A DNA stretch of 64,000 nucleotides from Glandiceps talaboti (GCF_964340395.1 NC_135567.1:9294158-9358157); one strand, 5' to 3'. Numbered from the stretch's first letter, positions 1 through 16,327 are shown. Numbers and translations: made by a program. Notes: generated by a model not told the origin, from the letters alone.

Positions 1-110
1 TTATTGTTTTGTTCGTTACATTGTTTATTTTTCATTTTTACTGAATCGCCGTTAATGTATGATAATTATATAACATGACATTTTTACCTTGACGTTCATT
101 TACCTTTCAG

Positions 111-380
111 TTATCCCGTTTATTATACAAGGAAGATATGAGACACATACCGAAGCATATCAGGCATGCAATTACCACGGAGGTACATTAGCGACGTTCA
201 AGGAAGTATCTGATTTAGTCCGACTAGCAGGCTCCAAAATAGAGGGCTATCATTTTTTCTGGATAGACGATAGCATTGTCATGTCAGGATTCAATTCATT
301 TTTTCTTGAACTCATACCATATAGTCTTGAATCTTCTTACTCTAAACATCCCGTGGGTGCTTTTTGTACAGCATTAAAGG
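111..380 (+). CDS. Internal exon, Link/C-type-lectin-like module (partial gene)
   Basis: This 90-codon exon starts after a good acceptor (tacctttcag) and ends at AAAGG|GTACGT. It is phase 1 at both ends, like the extracellular module exons further downstream. The peptide reads GRYETHTEAYQACNYHGG, then TLATF, then FWIDD, with a late AFC. The pattern of an aromatic start, an 'EA..AC...GG.LAT' core and a closing Cys resembles Link and C-type lectin folds. Only two of the usual four cysteines are visible. It could be an upstream exon of the receptor that continues at 16,328, since the phases fit, or the end of a neighbouring gene. Coding status is fairly sure; the family is less so. Confidence 0.6.
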
Positions 381-587
381 GTACGTTTTCGACATAGATT
401 TTATTTCTTGCATATATTATTTATAAGTTGTATTATAGATGTTTTTCGCTACACTTAATGATGTCAACATTTTAAGATAAATTGATAGAATTGCCATCTA
501 CCAAATATAAGAAATACCTAATACGAAATATAATATAAATTTTAAAAAGTTGTGGTGGTTGCCTCATACAATCCTCTATCTAAACAG

Positions 588-703
588 TTGGAACGCACGT
601 TCGCTACATTTCTGTTGTTGCTGGGCGTGGATTTCCACGATGTCGTTGCTAGGGAGGCGTGTGCGTTTGTGGGTCAAACATATCGGATGTCGAGATGATG
701 ATG
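588..703 (+). pseudogene. Exon-like segment with broken frame (SRCR-like?)
   Basis: The segment is bounded by a plausible acceptor (ctaaacag) and a strong donor (ATG|GTAAGT). No single frame joins it to the preceding phase 1 exon: that frame hits TAG after 20 codons. Another frame reads GVDFHDVVAREACAFVG, faintly like a scavenger-receptor Cys-rich core, before a stop. The third frame ends RDDDG in phase 1. It looks like a decayed or mis-sequenced exon. The SRCR assignment is a guess. Confidence 0.25.
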
Positions 704-3700
704 GTAAGTACTATCGCCTACTTTCTGATGTTTGTCACGTTGTTTGTATTTTAATGATAGTTTTCTTCATTAGAATGCAGGTAACTCACTGCTTTAACAG
801 CTGAAACGTCTAAATTGGCAAATAATTTATGGTTTTCGACGGTATGTCACATACTTTGTACAGAGAGTTGTTGGCACCAGTAGGGCTCTGAATTATATTT
901 TCAATTTTAAGGCTTACTTATGAGGTTATCTATTTCGTCGTAAGTTTCCATAGACCATTTTGGTAAAACAATAACACAACATTTCCAGGGAAAATCAATT
1001 AGGCACCAGATTTCAAATGCTTTCCGTATGGACAGTCTTGAGACTATTGTTTTCGACGTAATAATCGGGTACACGTTTGTCTGATCCTTGTCAAGTTCTT
1101 TACATAAATTGGATTTGTTATTTACAGTTGTCTATATATCACTACCCTTGTATGCTGATTATTGTTAAATCGTGGCGCTTTTTATATTGTTCAAAGACAT
1201 AGCTTTCTCGTTTACTGATATTGTTGTGTGCCTTCTTTTTGTCCTACCCGAGACATCGCTTTCTACCGCCGACAGAAAGGTTTCCAGTTTTGTGCTTTTT
1301 CCTGAGAATGGATTAAAGTCGGATTTAACGCGATCACATATCCTGGCTTTGTGTGGAGTGATGTGGTCGTCATGTTTGTCATGGAACATAAATGTAGTCT
1401 ACATTTCCGTTTAAACCTTTTCTGTCTACGTCTGCTTCCTGTTCTCTATTGTTGATTTTCTCTGATCTGGGCCATGGGACCAAAGTTAGTTTGGGAGGGC
1501 GTGAGTTTACTGGATGTAAATGAAAAATGATGTAATGAAACATTTGTCACTGTGATAGTTGAGATGGCGAAGATTGGTGTAGACGACTTTTGTTTTGGTC
1601 TTGTAGTTTGCCTGTTGTCACGCCATTTCTTGTAGCGTCAAGCCAGTTTCTTAAAACATTTTTTGTAGGCCTTTGATTTAAATTTATTTTTCTTGTCTGT
1701 TAAGTCGTAGGTTTCTAATTTTGGCTGTTAACGAGGATAATCTTGCGAATGTATAGTGTAGGGTGATCAAAGAAATTCTCTTTTCCAATTTAGCAATTCT
1801 TACTCGTAATTCTATCTTTGTTTCTCCGATCCCTGCATCTGACTCTCTATCTATCTGTCTCTGTCTGTCTGCATGTCTGTTTATCTGTCCGTCTGTCTCT
1901 CTGTCTGTATCTCCCCCCCCCCTCGCTCGCTGTCTATCTATGTCTCTCACTCATATATTGAGAGTACAATTGGGGTATTGAAGTCAATTTTCAAGTACTC
2001 TATGGCATTCGATAATGTGTTTGAAATTTCATGCCACAAATTGGCCTCATACATATCCTTATTTGAAAACAAAAATAGAACACCCCCCTCTCACACCCTC
2101 CAAACTAGCTATCATGCGGGACGCTGTCTCCCTCCAAAAAAAATCATGATTGAAAAGAGAAAAGCCTGCTGGTTAAGTATTACTTAGAACCAAATCATAT
2201 TTGGACATCCCTTTTCTTTCCAGTGAGAATGTATTTTGAACTGGTATGTTGGTAATTACGCATAATACTACATAGATACCCCCCTTACTGTCAGGTTGCT
2301 TTTGCATATATAATAAATAATCGTTTTTTACAGTACAACTATCATTAGCATAATGTATATTGATTTTCATATTGAATGAACCAAAGTTGAATTGTGAATT
2401 TGCTTTGAGTGAAAGGTTAATTACCACTGCACTTTAAGTGGATTTTATTTTGGCTTTTTAGGGGGTGGGGATCATAAAAAAAACAAAGAATCTGGGGGTG
2501 GGGAAACTTCTTTTATTTATTTTGTTGAAGGGGTAACCAAAAATGCAGCGTTCGAAAGAGAACCCTCCCCCTTTCCCCAAAGTTAAAAGTATGCACCCCT
2601 AAAAGATCTGGCTTCGTATATCGCCATGGCTATTTCATTACATCAGCTGCCAAGCAGAACAGACACGACAAAAAAACATCCCGATCGCCCACGCAGATGT
2701 TAAATATTTGCACTTTCCCTCAAGGTCATTCCACGAAATATCCAAACTGGCAAAATTTAGGCGTGTGAACGTATAAAATTTAAGCCATCCATAACTGCAT
2801 AACAACTCGAGTATATTCTGACAGTTCATGACCTGGGTCGTATAACTTGTCAAGAGCATACCTAGCTTAGTAGACATTGGTATAACGATTTCCAAACGCG
2901 TTCTGTCATAGTAGCCGTCAGTTGACGTGTATTCACTTCCAAGCGAGCATTATGTTTTGTATATTTCAAATAAAGTTTTAAATACTGTTTCCTCTCACTG
3001 TTTTTTCTATTTCCTACCTGATATCAATGTCTTATCTGAGTTTATCAGCTTTGCATTAATTAGTAGCTTGCTAGAACAAACTCACTATTTGCCCAAATTA
3101 ACGCATCATACCGTGAGTGTAAACATCTACTGATACAACTAATGGTAATACACTGATCGTGAGTACAAAATTGACCATTTGTCCTTTACCCTGTGGTACC
3201 AGTGCTGATTTTACTAGAAAGGTTATTTAGGGTAGTAATAATATGTTTAATTTTTTTGTGTTTTGTTTGCAGGATTGTCTTCATAATGGCTACAACTGAA
3301 CTGAGTAACCTGGAACAAAGCAAGATGACATTTAATTTTTCCTGCCTTTTTATCCATTTTCTTAATTTAATATTGAACAATGTTTTAGTTTATCAAAAGA
3401 AGAAATTAAATGCGGTCTGTTGTGAAATTAGTGAAAATAAGTTATGCTTAACAGCTGAAATGATGTAGGCTTGGTGTTTAACTTATGGGACAAAACACTT
3501 GTACATACACTCCGACAACTTCAAATACGAAATAAACAACAACAGTCGCGCCGCACCCAGTTTGACATCGGACATTGGCATACCACATAAGTTTTATAGG
3601 CACATAATTGACAGTGAGTAAACTAATAAATATTTAATCGATACTGTATGCATTTTCACTTTATTACGTATGTAATTAGAGTCATTAAGTAATTAGGGTC

Positions 3701-3865
3701 CCTGACGATGTCCTATTTCAAGAGAACGGTTGGCGAAACTAGGTTTGAACGCTACATAGATAAAACAAAGGTCCCATGATTTGAAATAAAATAAATACAT
3801 GCAAATGTGCAGGGAAAAACTCCAACTGCATTTACACTTGCACGAACCTATACAATCTTCAACAA
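704..3865. other. Non-coding stretch (intron or intergenic)
   Basis: I see no supportable gene. Short open frames here have no family resemblance. A CTGT/CT-rich patch sits near 1836-1935. G-rich decayed repeat sequence (gggggtgggg) lies around 2460-2590 and resembles patches near 4440-4520 and 63,800-63,900. Confidence 0.5.
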
Positions 3866-4430
3866 TTACATATTCAAGTAACCAGCTTTTCGATAAAAGG
3901 CATGACAAGCATGAGCGGTAATATCCGTAACTGTACAAAGAACAGCATACTCTTTATTTTGCTCAGCAATCTCCTTATAAGCTGGATTTTTTATGATTGT
4001 TTTCAAACTTTAGAAGGCACATTCCGCCGGATTAAAATCCGGTGAATATGTCGGAGTGAAAATATAATTATTGAATACCCTTATGACATAAAAATTGCGT
4101 TAAGAGTTCTCCTCCCCAAAATTGGTGTATCCGACAATTGTCCAACGACAACGACATCTCCAGCCATTAGTGAAGGCATTTCATCACCCATTACTGAATT
4201 TGCTGTTTCGTTGAAAAAGTTCAAATATGAATCTGTATATGAGATACCATTTAAAACATGTGCATGACAAACTTCGTCTGCACTTATGAGTAAGTGTGGA
4301 GTTAAGTTCTGCTGTTTGATATATCTTTGAGTTTTTGACAGCCGGAGAACTACTTGAATTGTGTCCATATTTCTTGTTAAAAGCACCGGGGAAACTAAGG
4401 AGCCTTCAGTATTTACCATGGGGAGAGCCG
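3866..4430 (-). pseudogene. Decayed Tc1/IS630-like DDE transposase, C-terminal half
   Basis: Read on the minus strand, the segment shows the C-terminal half of a DDE transposase: SYTDSYLNFFNE, then GDVVVV, then, after a frame break near 4080, TPTYSPDFNPAECAF. Next comes an in-frame stop, then AEQNKEYAVLCTVTDIT and a terminal GYLNM stop at 3866-3868. The YSPDFNP.E block is the hallmark of the Tc1/mariner/IS630 group. The usual acidic residue after GDVVVV is Gly, so a catalytic Asp is gone. With a frameshift, a stop and no N-terminal half found, this is a fossil. Confidence 0.7.
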
Positions 4431-4754
4431 GAGGAATCGTGGGGGTGGGGGGTTCACATTTTACATACCTGTTCTTGGAGAAGGGTTATATTTTGCATTA
4501 CAATGTTTGGGGGAGGGTCACGTTTTACAATCTGTAGTTTTGTGACCAAATTGAAGACCTAATTATTGTCAATTTGATTTGTGTGTTTTCAGATGAAAAA
4601 GTGAGATGAACACTCAACATTTATTTTTATGAGTACTTTACATGCCAAAATACAAAAATTAAAATACATATATTGTAAGAAAATTGTTTCATAAAACGAT
4701 GCATTTTAGGGAGTGCACCATTTCAACTTATCACCCACACGTGAATGTTGTTAA

Positions 4755-4776
4755 AATATGATGGTGATGTTAGCAG

Positions 4777-4831
<55 letters not shown>

Positions 4832-5050
4832 AGTTTTGAATGCCATGGTTTAGTTATGAATGTCATAGAGAACACGGACAGTGATACATGTAGTGATTCA
4901 AGTAGTACCAGTGGGTCAGATTAGTGTGACACCGATAATGGCAACTCTGAAGGTGAAGGTGATGATAATGAGAATAATATCAGGGAAATTTTGCAAGTGA
5001 CCAGATCAGGCAGAGTATGCACAGCATGGAAACCACGTTTTAGATACTAA
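4755..5050 (+). pseudogene. Decayed acidic-tailed ORF end with GAT repeat
   Basis: A (GAT)n run encoding poly-Asp leads into a Ser/Asp-rich stretch with one in-frame TAG. It then reads EGEGDDNENNIREILQVTRS, continues into GRVCTAWK, and ends at TAA (5048-5050). The mix of acidic run and basic 'TRSGR' end looks like the C-terminus of a mobile-element protein, possibly integrase-like, but I cannot name the family. The stop makes it a pseudogene if it ever was coding. Confidence 0.3.
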
Positions 5051-6505
5051 CTAGATTGTGTGGGATTATAAGCAATTGTCATGGGAAGGGTCATGTTTTA
5101 CAAAATTGTGTATCACATTCCTGTCGAACGACCTCGATTTGCCGTGTTTCTACGATGCTACACTTGTATTAATCAAAAGACAATTAGAATAACTGAAGAC
5201 TCGTTTTATCCACTGCTTGGTGATATTTTTATTGCATGACACGCCGGGAAATCTTCTGCAAGTCATATTTTATGCTGTATTTCGAAAATCGGCATTTTCT
5301 CCGTTTACATTTTCAAGCTGCCAGACTACGTTCTAAAGACTCGAAGTCGACAGTACTCCCTCGCAATCATCTCAAATTTTCGCTGGTGCTTTCTTTCGTA
5401 TTGTTCTTACAAAGTGTGTCTCAGAATTTGTAAGTTCGAAATTAAGTGAGAAATCTCTGTCAATAAGCGTCCCATTATAATTTGTCAACTTTCGAGGCAT
5501 GTTGTAAAGGAACGACAGATTGCAGAAAAAAAAGTGAGACACTCTTTTGTTATGTGCGAAGTGAACATTCTAAAACACCAAAGAAATGGAAAATCGGGTG
5601 ACTAGTGGTCTCTTCCGAGGCATTTATATTGCCGCCTTGAAATAATCAAGACACCTCTATTCATACCTCACACAAACTCTCACTTTCAGTCAAAGACAAT
5701 AGAAAATACAACAGCATTTAAGAGGACAGAAAAAACTTTTAGAAAATATATGGGTTGATGGTGTAAACTTTATTCATTGTTGGGAAACAATAACTTGAAA
5801 ATATGTCACCCTTAAAATCTTCCCTTTGTGCATCTCCACCTTAATTGCCAAAATTTATGTAAAATTCAAAAAAAAAAATTACAAACAAAATTCCTTACTT
5901 TTTGCATATATGCACTAGTGCTATCCCTTGTAGAACAGGTTATCTAAAATTGGATAGTGGCTTTCATGGAAACATAAAAATATGCTTACAAATGCCATGT
6001 TTTTTGTTTAAAAAATACATCTAACATACGACTACAATCGAATGGGTTTGCTATTAAAATACCAACTATTTTGTTACTCCAGGTCTAAATACAATATGCA
6101 ACGACTTAAAAACTGAGTGGTCATAAAAGCTTAACATGCATGTCAGAAGATCTGTGCTGATTACAAGGTCTAATTACAATCCCAAATTTCGAAGGGACGG
6201 ACCAGACTACATTACAACCTGTCACGCGCAAGGAGGTCACTTCATAGTACATGTACATATATACACAAACCAGTGTGTGGGAATGTGAAGAAAATTACAG
6301 GCCTTCGCTAGTTAAATATTAATGTTAAAGCATGCAACTGTTGGCAATAATGACAGCATAACACAGATATTACAATATACAGTGCGAAATTATGATTTAA
6401 TAGAAATTACTCAGTTTGAAAATAAAACCCCCATCTTGACATACTCTTCTCATTTTCATTGACATTTATAAACATGTACGTTAATGAAGTCATCAGCTCT
6501 ACATA
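5051..6505. other. Non-coding stretch
   Basis: AT-rich sequence with scattered short frames and no recognisable gene, RNA or element. A phrase near 5090 (gggtcatgttttacaaa) echoes one near 4516 (gggtcacgttttacaa), suggesting a decayed local duplication. Confidence 0.4.
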
Positions 6506-9467
<2,962 letters not shown>

Positions 9468-10014
9468 GCCATCTTAGCTTCCGGACGGCGACAATCCCCG
9501 CCAAGTACCAGAAAGAGAGTCATTCTGGCAGCCATACGTTACAGTGGTAACACTCGTTCATGTTCTATTACCTTTCATAAAGAAAACACAACGAAATGGT
9601 TGAAGTGATCTTTTTTTTTTAATTTCTTTTCATCACAACAACAAAATCTGCGTGATCAAAAGTGTTGCAAACTAAACCAGAAAGAATTATCGGACTGGCT
9701 AAACTTCCCGATGAACTGGAGTAAGGTCCAAGTCCAAGTAAGCCTCGATAGTACGTGAGAAAATCGTCTCAAACTAGCGATACAACTTTCAAAATATAAC
9801 TTGACATGTCTTCATTTGTTAGATTTATACAATTCAAGACGCGTTTTCACTCGAAAACGACAATTCTGTGAATAATGACACTCTGAACGCAGCGATTTCT
9901 CGGACGATGTTACCACTGTAACGTATGGCTGACAACGACTTGCTTCCGGGTTAGTCCCTCGTGCATCCGGGTACCTGGGGTTGTCGCCGTACGGAAACTA
10001 AGACAGAAAGATGG
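9468..10014. mobile_element. Candidate MITE/DNA transposon with imperfect terminal inverted repeats
   Basis: Two arms of about 90 bp face each other. 9531-9552 (gccatacgttacagtggtaa and two more bases) is perfectly reverse-complemented at 9908-9929. The outer block acggcgacaa at 9485-9494 is matched by ttgtcgccgt at 9981-9990. The 350-bp centre has no coding content. This fits a non-autonomous DNA element; no target-site duplication was confirmed. Confidence 0.55.
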
Positions 10015-10924
10015 AATTTGCAGTGTTTCTTGTGACCGGCGCGGCGCCTGTCAGCAGACTCGGCCATTTTTTTTCATCATTCCATTGTATTTAAACCTTG
10101 TACTTGACATTTCGCAATATTTATAATTCTCAACAAAATACCTCAACATGCCTCACTTCGCTCGTGCTCAAAGCAGCCCCTCGGCCCTCGCGGTATGATC
10201 ACTGATGACATGACGAGAGAACCTTTTCGGATTTACATGTAAAACGGGGAAAGATACGCAAAACATAATGCAAAGTCTGAAGCCAAATTAAAGTTGTGAT
10301 TATTTTAATTATTTTTACTTGCCAAATATTTGCATTTTGGAAATGGCAAGACACGTTCATGTCGTTTAACTTTACATGTGAACTGTCGGCCAATAAACAA
10401 AATTTGGTTGATTCACAGTCCGCAGTTAGACTGCTCTTGCATAACTTCAACCGCATGCCTTCCTTACGCAAGTTGTCTTAATTCTGGTTCACTGTCACTC
10501 TAAATTGCACGACAATATAGAATTAATCACAAGTTACATGTTATCTGAAAACATCACATTTTATAGTGGGTCTGAAGTGAGATTTTAGTGAGTACCAAGA
10601 ACGTCTTGTGTTGTTGCTTGCTGTGGAAAATCGCCCGGTCACATGAGGTCAGCTTCAGCTTCTGGTCGAATCATGATAGAGTATGCAAATAAGGACGTTG
10701 CGGACTGGCTGATTGTGTAGAAGGGTGCAGAATTTGGATTTGAAGTTTCGAATAAACGCTTGTCACTTCATGCATTTGGGCGCCCAATGCGTAGAATTAT
10801 GACTATAGCACATATTACATTGCTTGTTTGACGTCAATAGTGTCTTTTGAAAAGTGGCAGTTTACTTAAAGTCTCGTCGAATGATTTCCAATATGGCGTC
10901 GGTCATTATCCTCATTAACATATT
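10015..10924. other. Non-coding stretch
   Basis: GC-richer patches (10,030-10,070 and 10,150-10,190) lie in otherwise AT-rich sequence. No gene, RNA or repeat could be supported. Confidence 0.4.
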
Positions 10925-11330
10925 CATTTTTTTTTTCAAATTACAAAAAAAAAATCATAAAAAATAAAAATGAAGATGTGCTGACTTGAAATTAACAAAC
11001 CTGAGTAAGCTACCCCCTGCGCATCAACACACCAGATATCAAAGCAATCTGACAATAAGTTTTCACGGAGATGATGAAAATGACATTTTATGAAAAAAAA
11101 TCATAAAAAATTGAAAATGGCACAGATCAACTTGGCATGAACAAATCTGAATAGCCTCCCCCCAGGGAACATGCACACCAAATATCTAAGAATACTGACT
11201 GTCACTTCCGGAGAAAATAATGAAAATATAAAAGTTTGACGGACACCTATGATTCACTCTACTCTCTATACTCTATACAACCTATACCTAAAGCTACGCT
11301 TTCAGCTTTCGCTGACAGCGGAGCTAAAAA
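10925..11330. repeat. Diverged tandem repeat with a characteristic 3' end
   Basis: Two diverged units of about 140 bp each carry a 'aaaaaatcataaaaaa' start and a C-rich 'ctaccccctg' or 'cctcccccca' core. They end in a CT-rich tail (actctactctctatactcta) and a small inverted repeat (ctttcagctttcgctgacag). This looks like the end of a dispersed repeat family. Confidence 0.5.
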
Positions 11331-14091
11331 GTGAGTACATCATCAGAGATAGTAATCAAACAACATTACCGATGACTTTGCTATTTGTGAGGCTAGCTAG
11401 CCACTTTGCTGTAACACTGTGAGTAATCTTAGTATATTGTAGTGCGACGACACATGATACGTCTAGATCAAAGGGGGACCTAGCGTTGGTTCGATACTGA
11501 CGTGGCCATTGAATACCAGACTGATTTCTGTAAGTTTGCAAGTACGAAAATATATGATCACTTTCTATTAGAATTCAATAATTCATAATAATTGGGAATT
11601 AGAATGTTCCATTTGGTTCATTTCAGTGACATGTTACATTTCGAAAGTAGTGTGCTGTAGGTAGAACACACAGGACAGGGTGTGTTTACATGTAAATATG
11701 GCTCTGAATTCATATGCTACTACAAAGTTCGACCAGGGACATATAAACTTCATCCTTCTATTTTTTATCGTCATTATAAACCCTTTCACTTTTTTATTTT
11801 CCCGACATGCAATTTTGAAATTACTTTTATTATATTTTAGGGCGGCCCCTTTTATTTTTCTGTTTCTCATCTCCCGACCGACACTAATTTGCAAACATCA
11901 AACGTTCCTCATGGCGACTTAGACCAGTGTCCTGCCTCCATCCTAAAATTGCAAATGACGTAATAACTTTCCCACCTTGCATCGCTTTGGCACATTCATT
12001 TTATGGCAGACATCAAGATTATCTAAGTCAAGGGCCAGGCCCTCACATCAATCCCATAAGGGTATGTATACGTAAACTGACTCCGTAAGGAAAAGTTTTG
12101 TTGACATTATATAAGATACAATGACAAAGCACAGTTCTATTGTTAACATAAGAAATGCCACAAAAAAGATCAACTTTGATAAAATTAACCTACACATTTA
12201 AATATTAGAGGGAGTATCTGAGATAAGACGTCAGAATGGACGTCTCTCGTCACATGTTTTGTCTACCGTCACTGTCGCGACCTCTGACCTACCTGCGAAA
12301 CACTGAACTTGCTACCGGAAATCGGAACATCTATCTGCCACAGCTCAGAAGCCTGAGTAAACCAAATTTATGGGACAGGTTGTGATTTTCATTTGGTGAT
12401 GGGTTAGATTAATGGAAAGAAAATGAGTACATATGTATTTTGATTCCGAAAAAAAAGCTGTGTTAGGGGATCGTGTTTCATGATGTTGACAGTGACATGT
12501 AAATGTTGGTCACTGAATCAACGCGTGATCACTGGCATGGTCACTATAGACGGCCGATGTATGTGCGCCCGGTCAGACATGAAGATTGAACTTGTTGTGC
12601 AAATCAGAAAATAATAACTTTGACGTTGTTGATAGCTTTAGTTCAAGATTTCTGAGTTTCAAGGACACCCAATGTCAGCTTTCCGTACGAAGTTTACAGT
12701 ATGTAACTAATGCTGTTATTTGATATAGCAGGACCAAATCATTATACACAGATAGTAACGGTAATTAATGAAAAATAAATTATTTCAAATTTTGTTTGAC
12801 TATATTAATTGTAAGTTTTTTTTCGCATTTGGTAATTTTTAAAGTCAGGGATCTTTTTTCTTCAGATTGTTGGTTTTTCTTAACCTCGTCAGGAAATTGA
12901 AGAGGGAATAAGAGGGAATGATAAACACAGCATTGTACTATACAGTTCTTAAAATGAAACAAGTGGTTAGAAGATTAGGATTTCTCAAAGTTTTTTTTTC
13001 AATCATAGGTTCACTGTGACTTATTTTGAAGTTATTCTTTGTCCCTGTCTGAATTTTTTAAAATAAATTTGATCACTGCTATTCATTGATATTCAGATTA
13101 AAAATTGTGACTACCTGGCTGTCAAATCTTTCAAAAAAATATATAATATATTCTCTTAAAATTACACAATCTTAATTGCCTTCTTGTTCTGAGCTGTAAT
13201 GTGTACACAATTGTCCAAAATAGCTTACTGGGAACTGTTATTATGAATGGATTTTTTATGTAGTTAGGTAATTTAGTCTATGTGTAAAGGAATATCTCAG
13301 ACCACAGTATCTGTATAGTGGTCTGAGGTAATATATATGAATATTTCATACACAATAATAATTGACCCAACTCCCTGTCAAATGACCCCACTTTTTGCAA
13401 CCAGAGTGCCTTTGTTGGAAACCTTGGCAGAACATAGTCGTTTACCCCCTTCCCCCTGGTTACATCGGAACAGCATGTGTCTTTCATGGCTGAAGTCGTT
13501 GAGGTTTGGTGAGGGACAGGGATCAAAATTAATGCCATTGCGCATACATTTTGCTGCAATGTAATAATAGCTCAGAATATTTCTATCATTTTAAAAATTA
13601 TGCTTAAAATGGGTAAAAGTCATACTGCATTCCTAAAAAAACAAAACAATTTATTGACCAGTGTTTAGCTTTAAATCAGTTGTATCATCGGGGACAAATT
13701 ATACAAGCTTCAATTGTGTCATAAACACAGGTTTTAGGCATGGATGTTACAAAAATTGTACAAAAAGAGCAGTGATTGATGATTTAAATAGTTTAAGCAT
13801 TGGAATGTTTGACTGTAAATGTGTCGGTGTCGACATTATGCAACAACTTCTTTCTATTGCCTATTGCTAACATTAGTAACAACACTTACAAGTTACAGAA
13901 GATGCATAATGTATACTGTACTGCAAGGTCAACCAAGGCTTGCATGGAATGTTGCCGATGTTTACATTATTACTTTTCATTACTCTTAAACAGTACATCC
14001 CAAAGGAGTTCTGAGCTCTAGAAATGTTTACATGTTATTTGGTGGATTATTTGACAAGTTCACAAAGAAGAAAAATGTTTCATAGAAGTAA

Positions 14092-14093
<2 letters not shown>
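11331..14093. other. Non-coding stretch
   Basis: No supportable exon: the short frames on both strands lack family resemblance and paired splice signals. No strong inverted repeat was noticed. Confidence 0.4.

Positions 14094-14151
<58 letters not shown>
14094..14151. repeat. (TA)n microsatellite
   Basis: About 29 uninterrupted TA units. Confidence 0.97.
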
Positions 14152-14154
<3 letters not shown>

Positions 14155-14919
14155 CATCCCTCTAGCACACTGATGAGGATCATGCAAGTGTTCAAGTGTT
14201 TCAAAAAGTTACATACTGAAGTTTAAATTGGATAACTTGAAAACAATTATTCAATGCAATTGTCAATGCAACTTTGATTAATAGGACGAATGTATTAGTA
14301 CTCCTGATAAAATCATACAATATTTCTTGGCTACAGATATACACCCATCATGATGATAAGTGTCCATCTTCTTACAAAGTTGTATTATGAACTTGTCAAC
14401 CTTGCTAAAATGATGGAAAGAGACCTGTAACAAGGAATTCAATAAAGAGAAGAGAAAAGAAGTTGTAGATAGTCTTACAGGACACAAAGGACAGAAAATA
14501 GAACTTAAAAAATACAGATTTTTTTAATTGTCCCCCTTTTTTTATTTCACCCACCCGCCCCGCCTGACTTTGTACAGATATGTACTGATAAAGTTGTGAA
14601 AGGGCGCCCTCAAACATCAGACAGCATAGTAAATAGCAAACATGAGCAGGCATAGCAAATATATGCTCAAACTGATACATTTTATTGACAATAGGACCAA
14701 AAGGCACCGTTCCTCTAAATTGTCTCTGACACAAAGCTTTATAACTGTATAATATCCAACCCCTTCACTTGTAATAATAATTAAATATTATATAGAACTG
14801 ATAATTTTTGTAATAATCATGTTTATTTGATTATTAACCACCCTACCTGGGGTAGTTTGTTATGCTAGGTTCAAAATAGGGGTAATTTTATGAACATATG
14901 TTGCCATGGTAACTGAAAT

Positions 14920-15163
14920 CAGACGGACGGACGGATGGATGGAGTGATGGACAGACAGACATACAGACACAGACATACATGCAGACACAGACATACAAAT
15001 AGACAGACAGACATACAGACAGACAGAGATACAGACATACAGACAGACAGACGAACAGGTGGGTGGGTTGGCTGGTGGATGGTTGGATGGATGGATGGAT
15101 GTATGGAGGCATGGAGGGAGGGAAGGAGGGACAGGCAGACAGACAGACAGACAGACAGACATA
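14920..15163. repeat. Compound GGAC/GGAT/GACA tetranucleotide microsatellite
   Basis: Imperfect GGAC, ACAGACAT, GGTT/GGAT and AGAC blocks follow each other. Long Cys-rich or Arg/Asp-rich frames across it on both strands come from the repeat and are not genes. Confidence 0.95.
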
Positions 15164-15360
15164 CACTTCTTCCAATAGCTAACCGAATGGAAGCTACAAC
15201 TTCAGACATCAGGCCATAGACAAATGGAAGCTGTTACAAACAGGGAAAGTAAACACATGAATTGGACTAATAACACTTGGTACAGCATGCTGGAAGTACA
15301 GACATTTGTTTTACATTCTATCTTCAAATAAGAACAGTTTTATGGCAACTTTATGGAGTC

Positions 15361-15665
15361 ATGAAGGGCAAATGGATAGAGTGACTAACCATCGATGCCA
15401 TATGTTGTTGAGTAGCTAACATCCCTGGACAAGATTTCAGCCATGACTATGCCTTAGTCAACCCAGCTGTATAATTCGGGACCTGATAGGATATAGGTTG
15501 TTATGTGAATACTATGCACTTGTAAAGGCTGCAATGGGTTTTATGCTGCCCTGGGAGTCAAAGTATAAAGGGCCATTGTGCTGCTATAGATTTGGGCCAA
15601 GGGTAATAATTGTAAAGCACTTCGTGCACCCAGACTAGTTGGGAAAATGCAATATAAGAACTAGT
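15361..15665 (+). mobile_element. tRNA-derived SINE copy
   Basis: The 5' part (gatagagtgactaacc) resembles a tRNA A-box region. The middle (caagatttcagccatgacta, then cagctgtataatt) matches the reverse complement of 46,235-46,428. The 3' end (taaagcacttcgtgcaccca...tataagaac) is the tail type that many invertebrate SINEs share with a partner LINE. Its terminal boundaries are approximate. Confidence 0.6.
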
Positions 15666-15954
15666 ATTATTTATGGAATAGTTTACATTCACAAACGAAT
15701 TTCTAGTCCCCTGGTATTTTATGTACCCATAAAAAGGACAGAATTGTCAATATCAAACAATTGTGTGCATTACAAGTCTCTGCTGTTCAAACATGCGGAG
15801 CCAAGTGTTCCCTGTTCCCTGTTTGCAACAGTTTCTGTTCCTCCACAGTCTTGTGTCTGCAGTTGTAACGAATTCCTAGCAATGAAATAACAAAAGTTGT
15901 GTTCTTTTTCCCTAGTGATTTCTGTGACTCCTGGTCAAATCATGCTGCATATAT

Positions 15955-16018
15955 ACTTTTGCTATGAACAAATTTCAACTTTCCTTTCTTGGCAGTGTAA
16001 ATATATATATATATATAA

Positions 16019-16088
<70 letters not shown>

Positions 16089-16156
16089 TACCGCTCTACA
16101 TGTATATGTATTGAGCACTGTTTGCTCCAGTATAGACATATTGTATATGTTGAGTA

Positions 16157-16215
<59 letters not shown>
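15955..16215. repeat. Second copy of the 45-bp unit plus (TA)n blocks
   Basis: The unit acttttgctatgaacaaatt...ggcagtgtaa found at 6506 is repeated here. It is followed by (TA)n at about 16,001-16,084 and another (TA)n at about 16,160-16,215. Confidence 0.9.
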
Positions 16216-16218
<3 letters not shown>

Positions 16219-16327
16219 TGTGTCTGTGTGTCTGTGTGTCTGTGTGGCTGTGTGTATGTGTGTCATCATCAGCAGCATCAACAATATTAACTCGAAATGT
16301 GGTTTTGCTTCGCTTCATTGCTAACAG

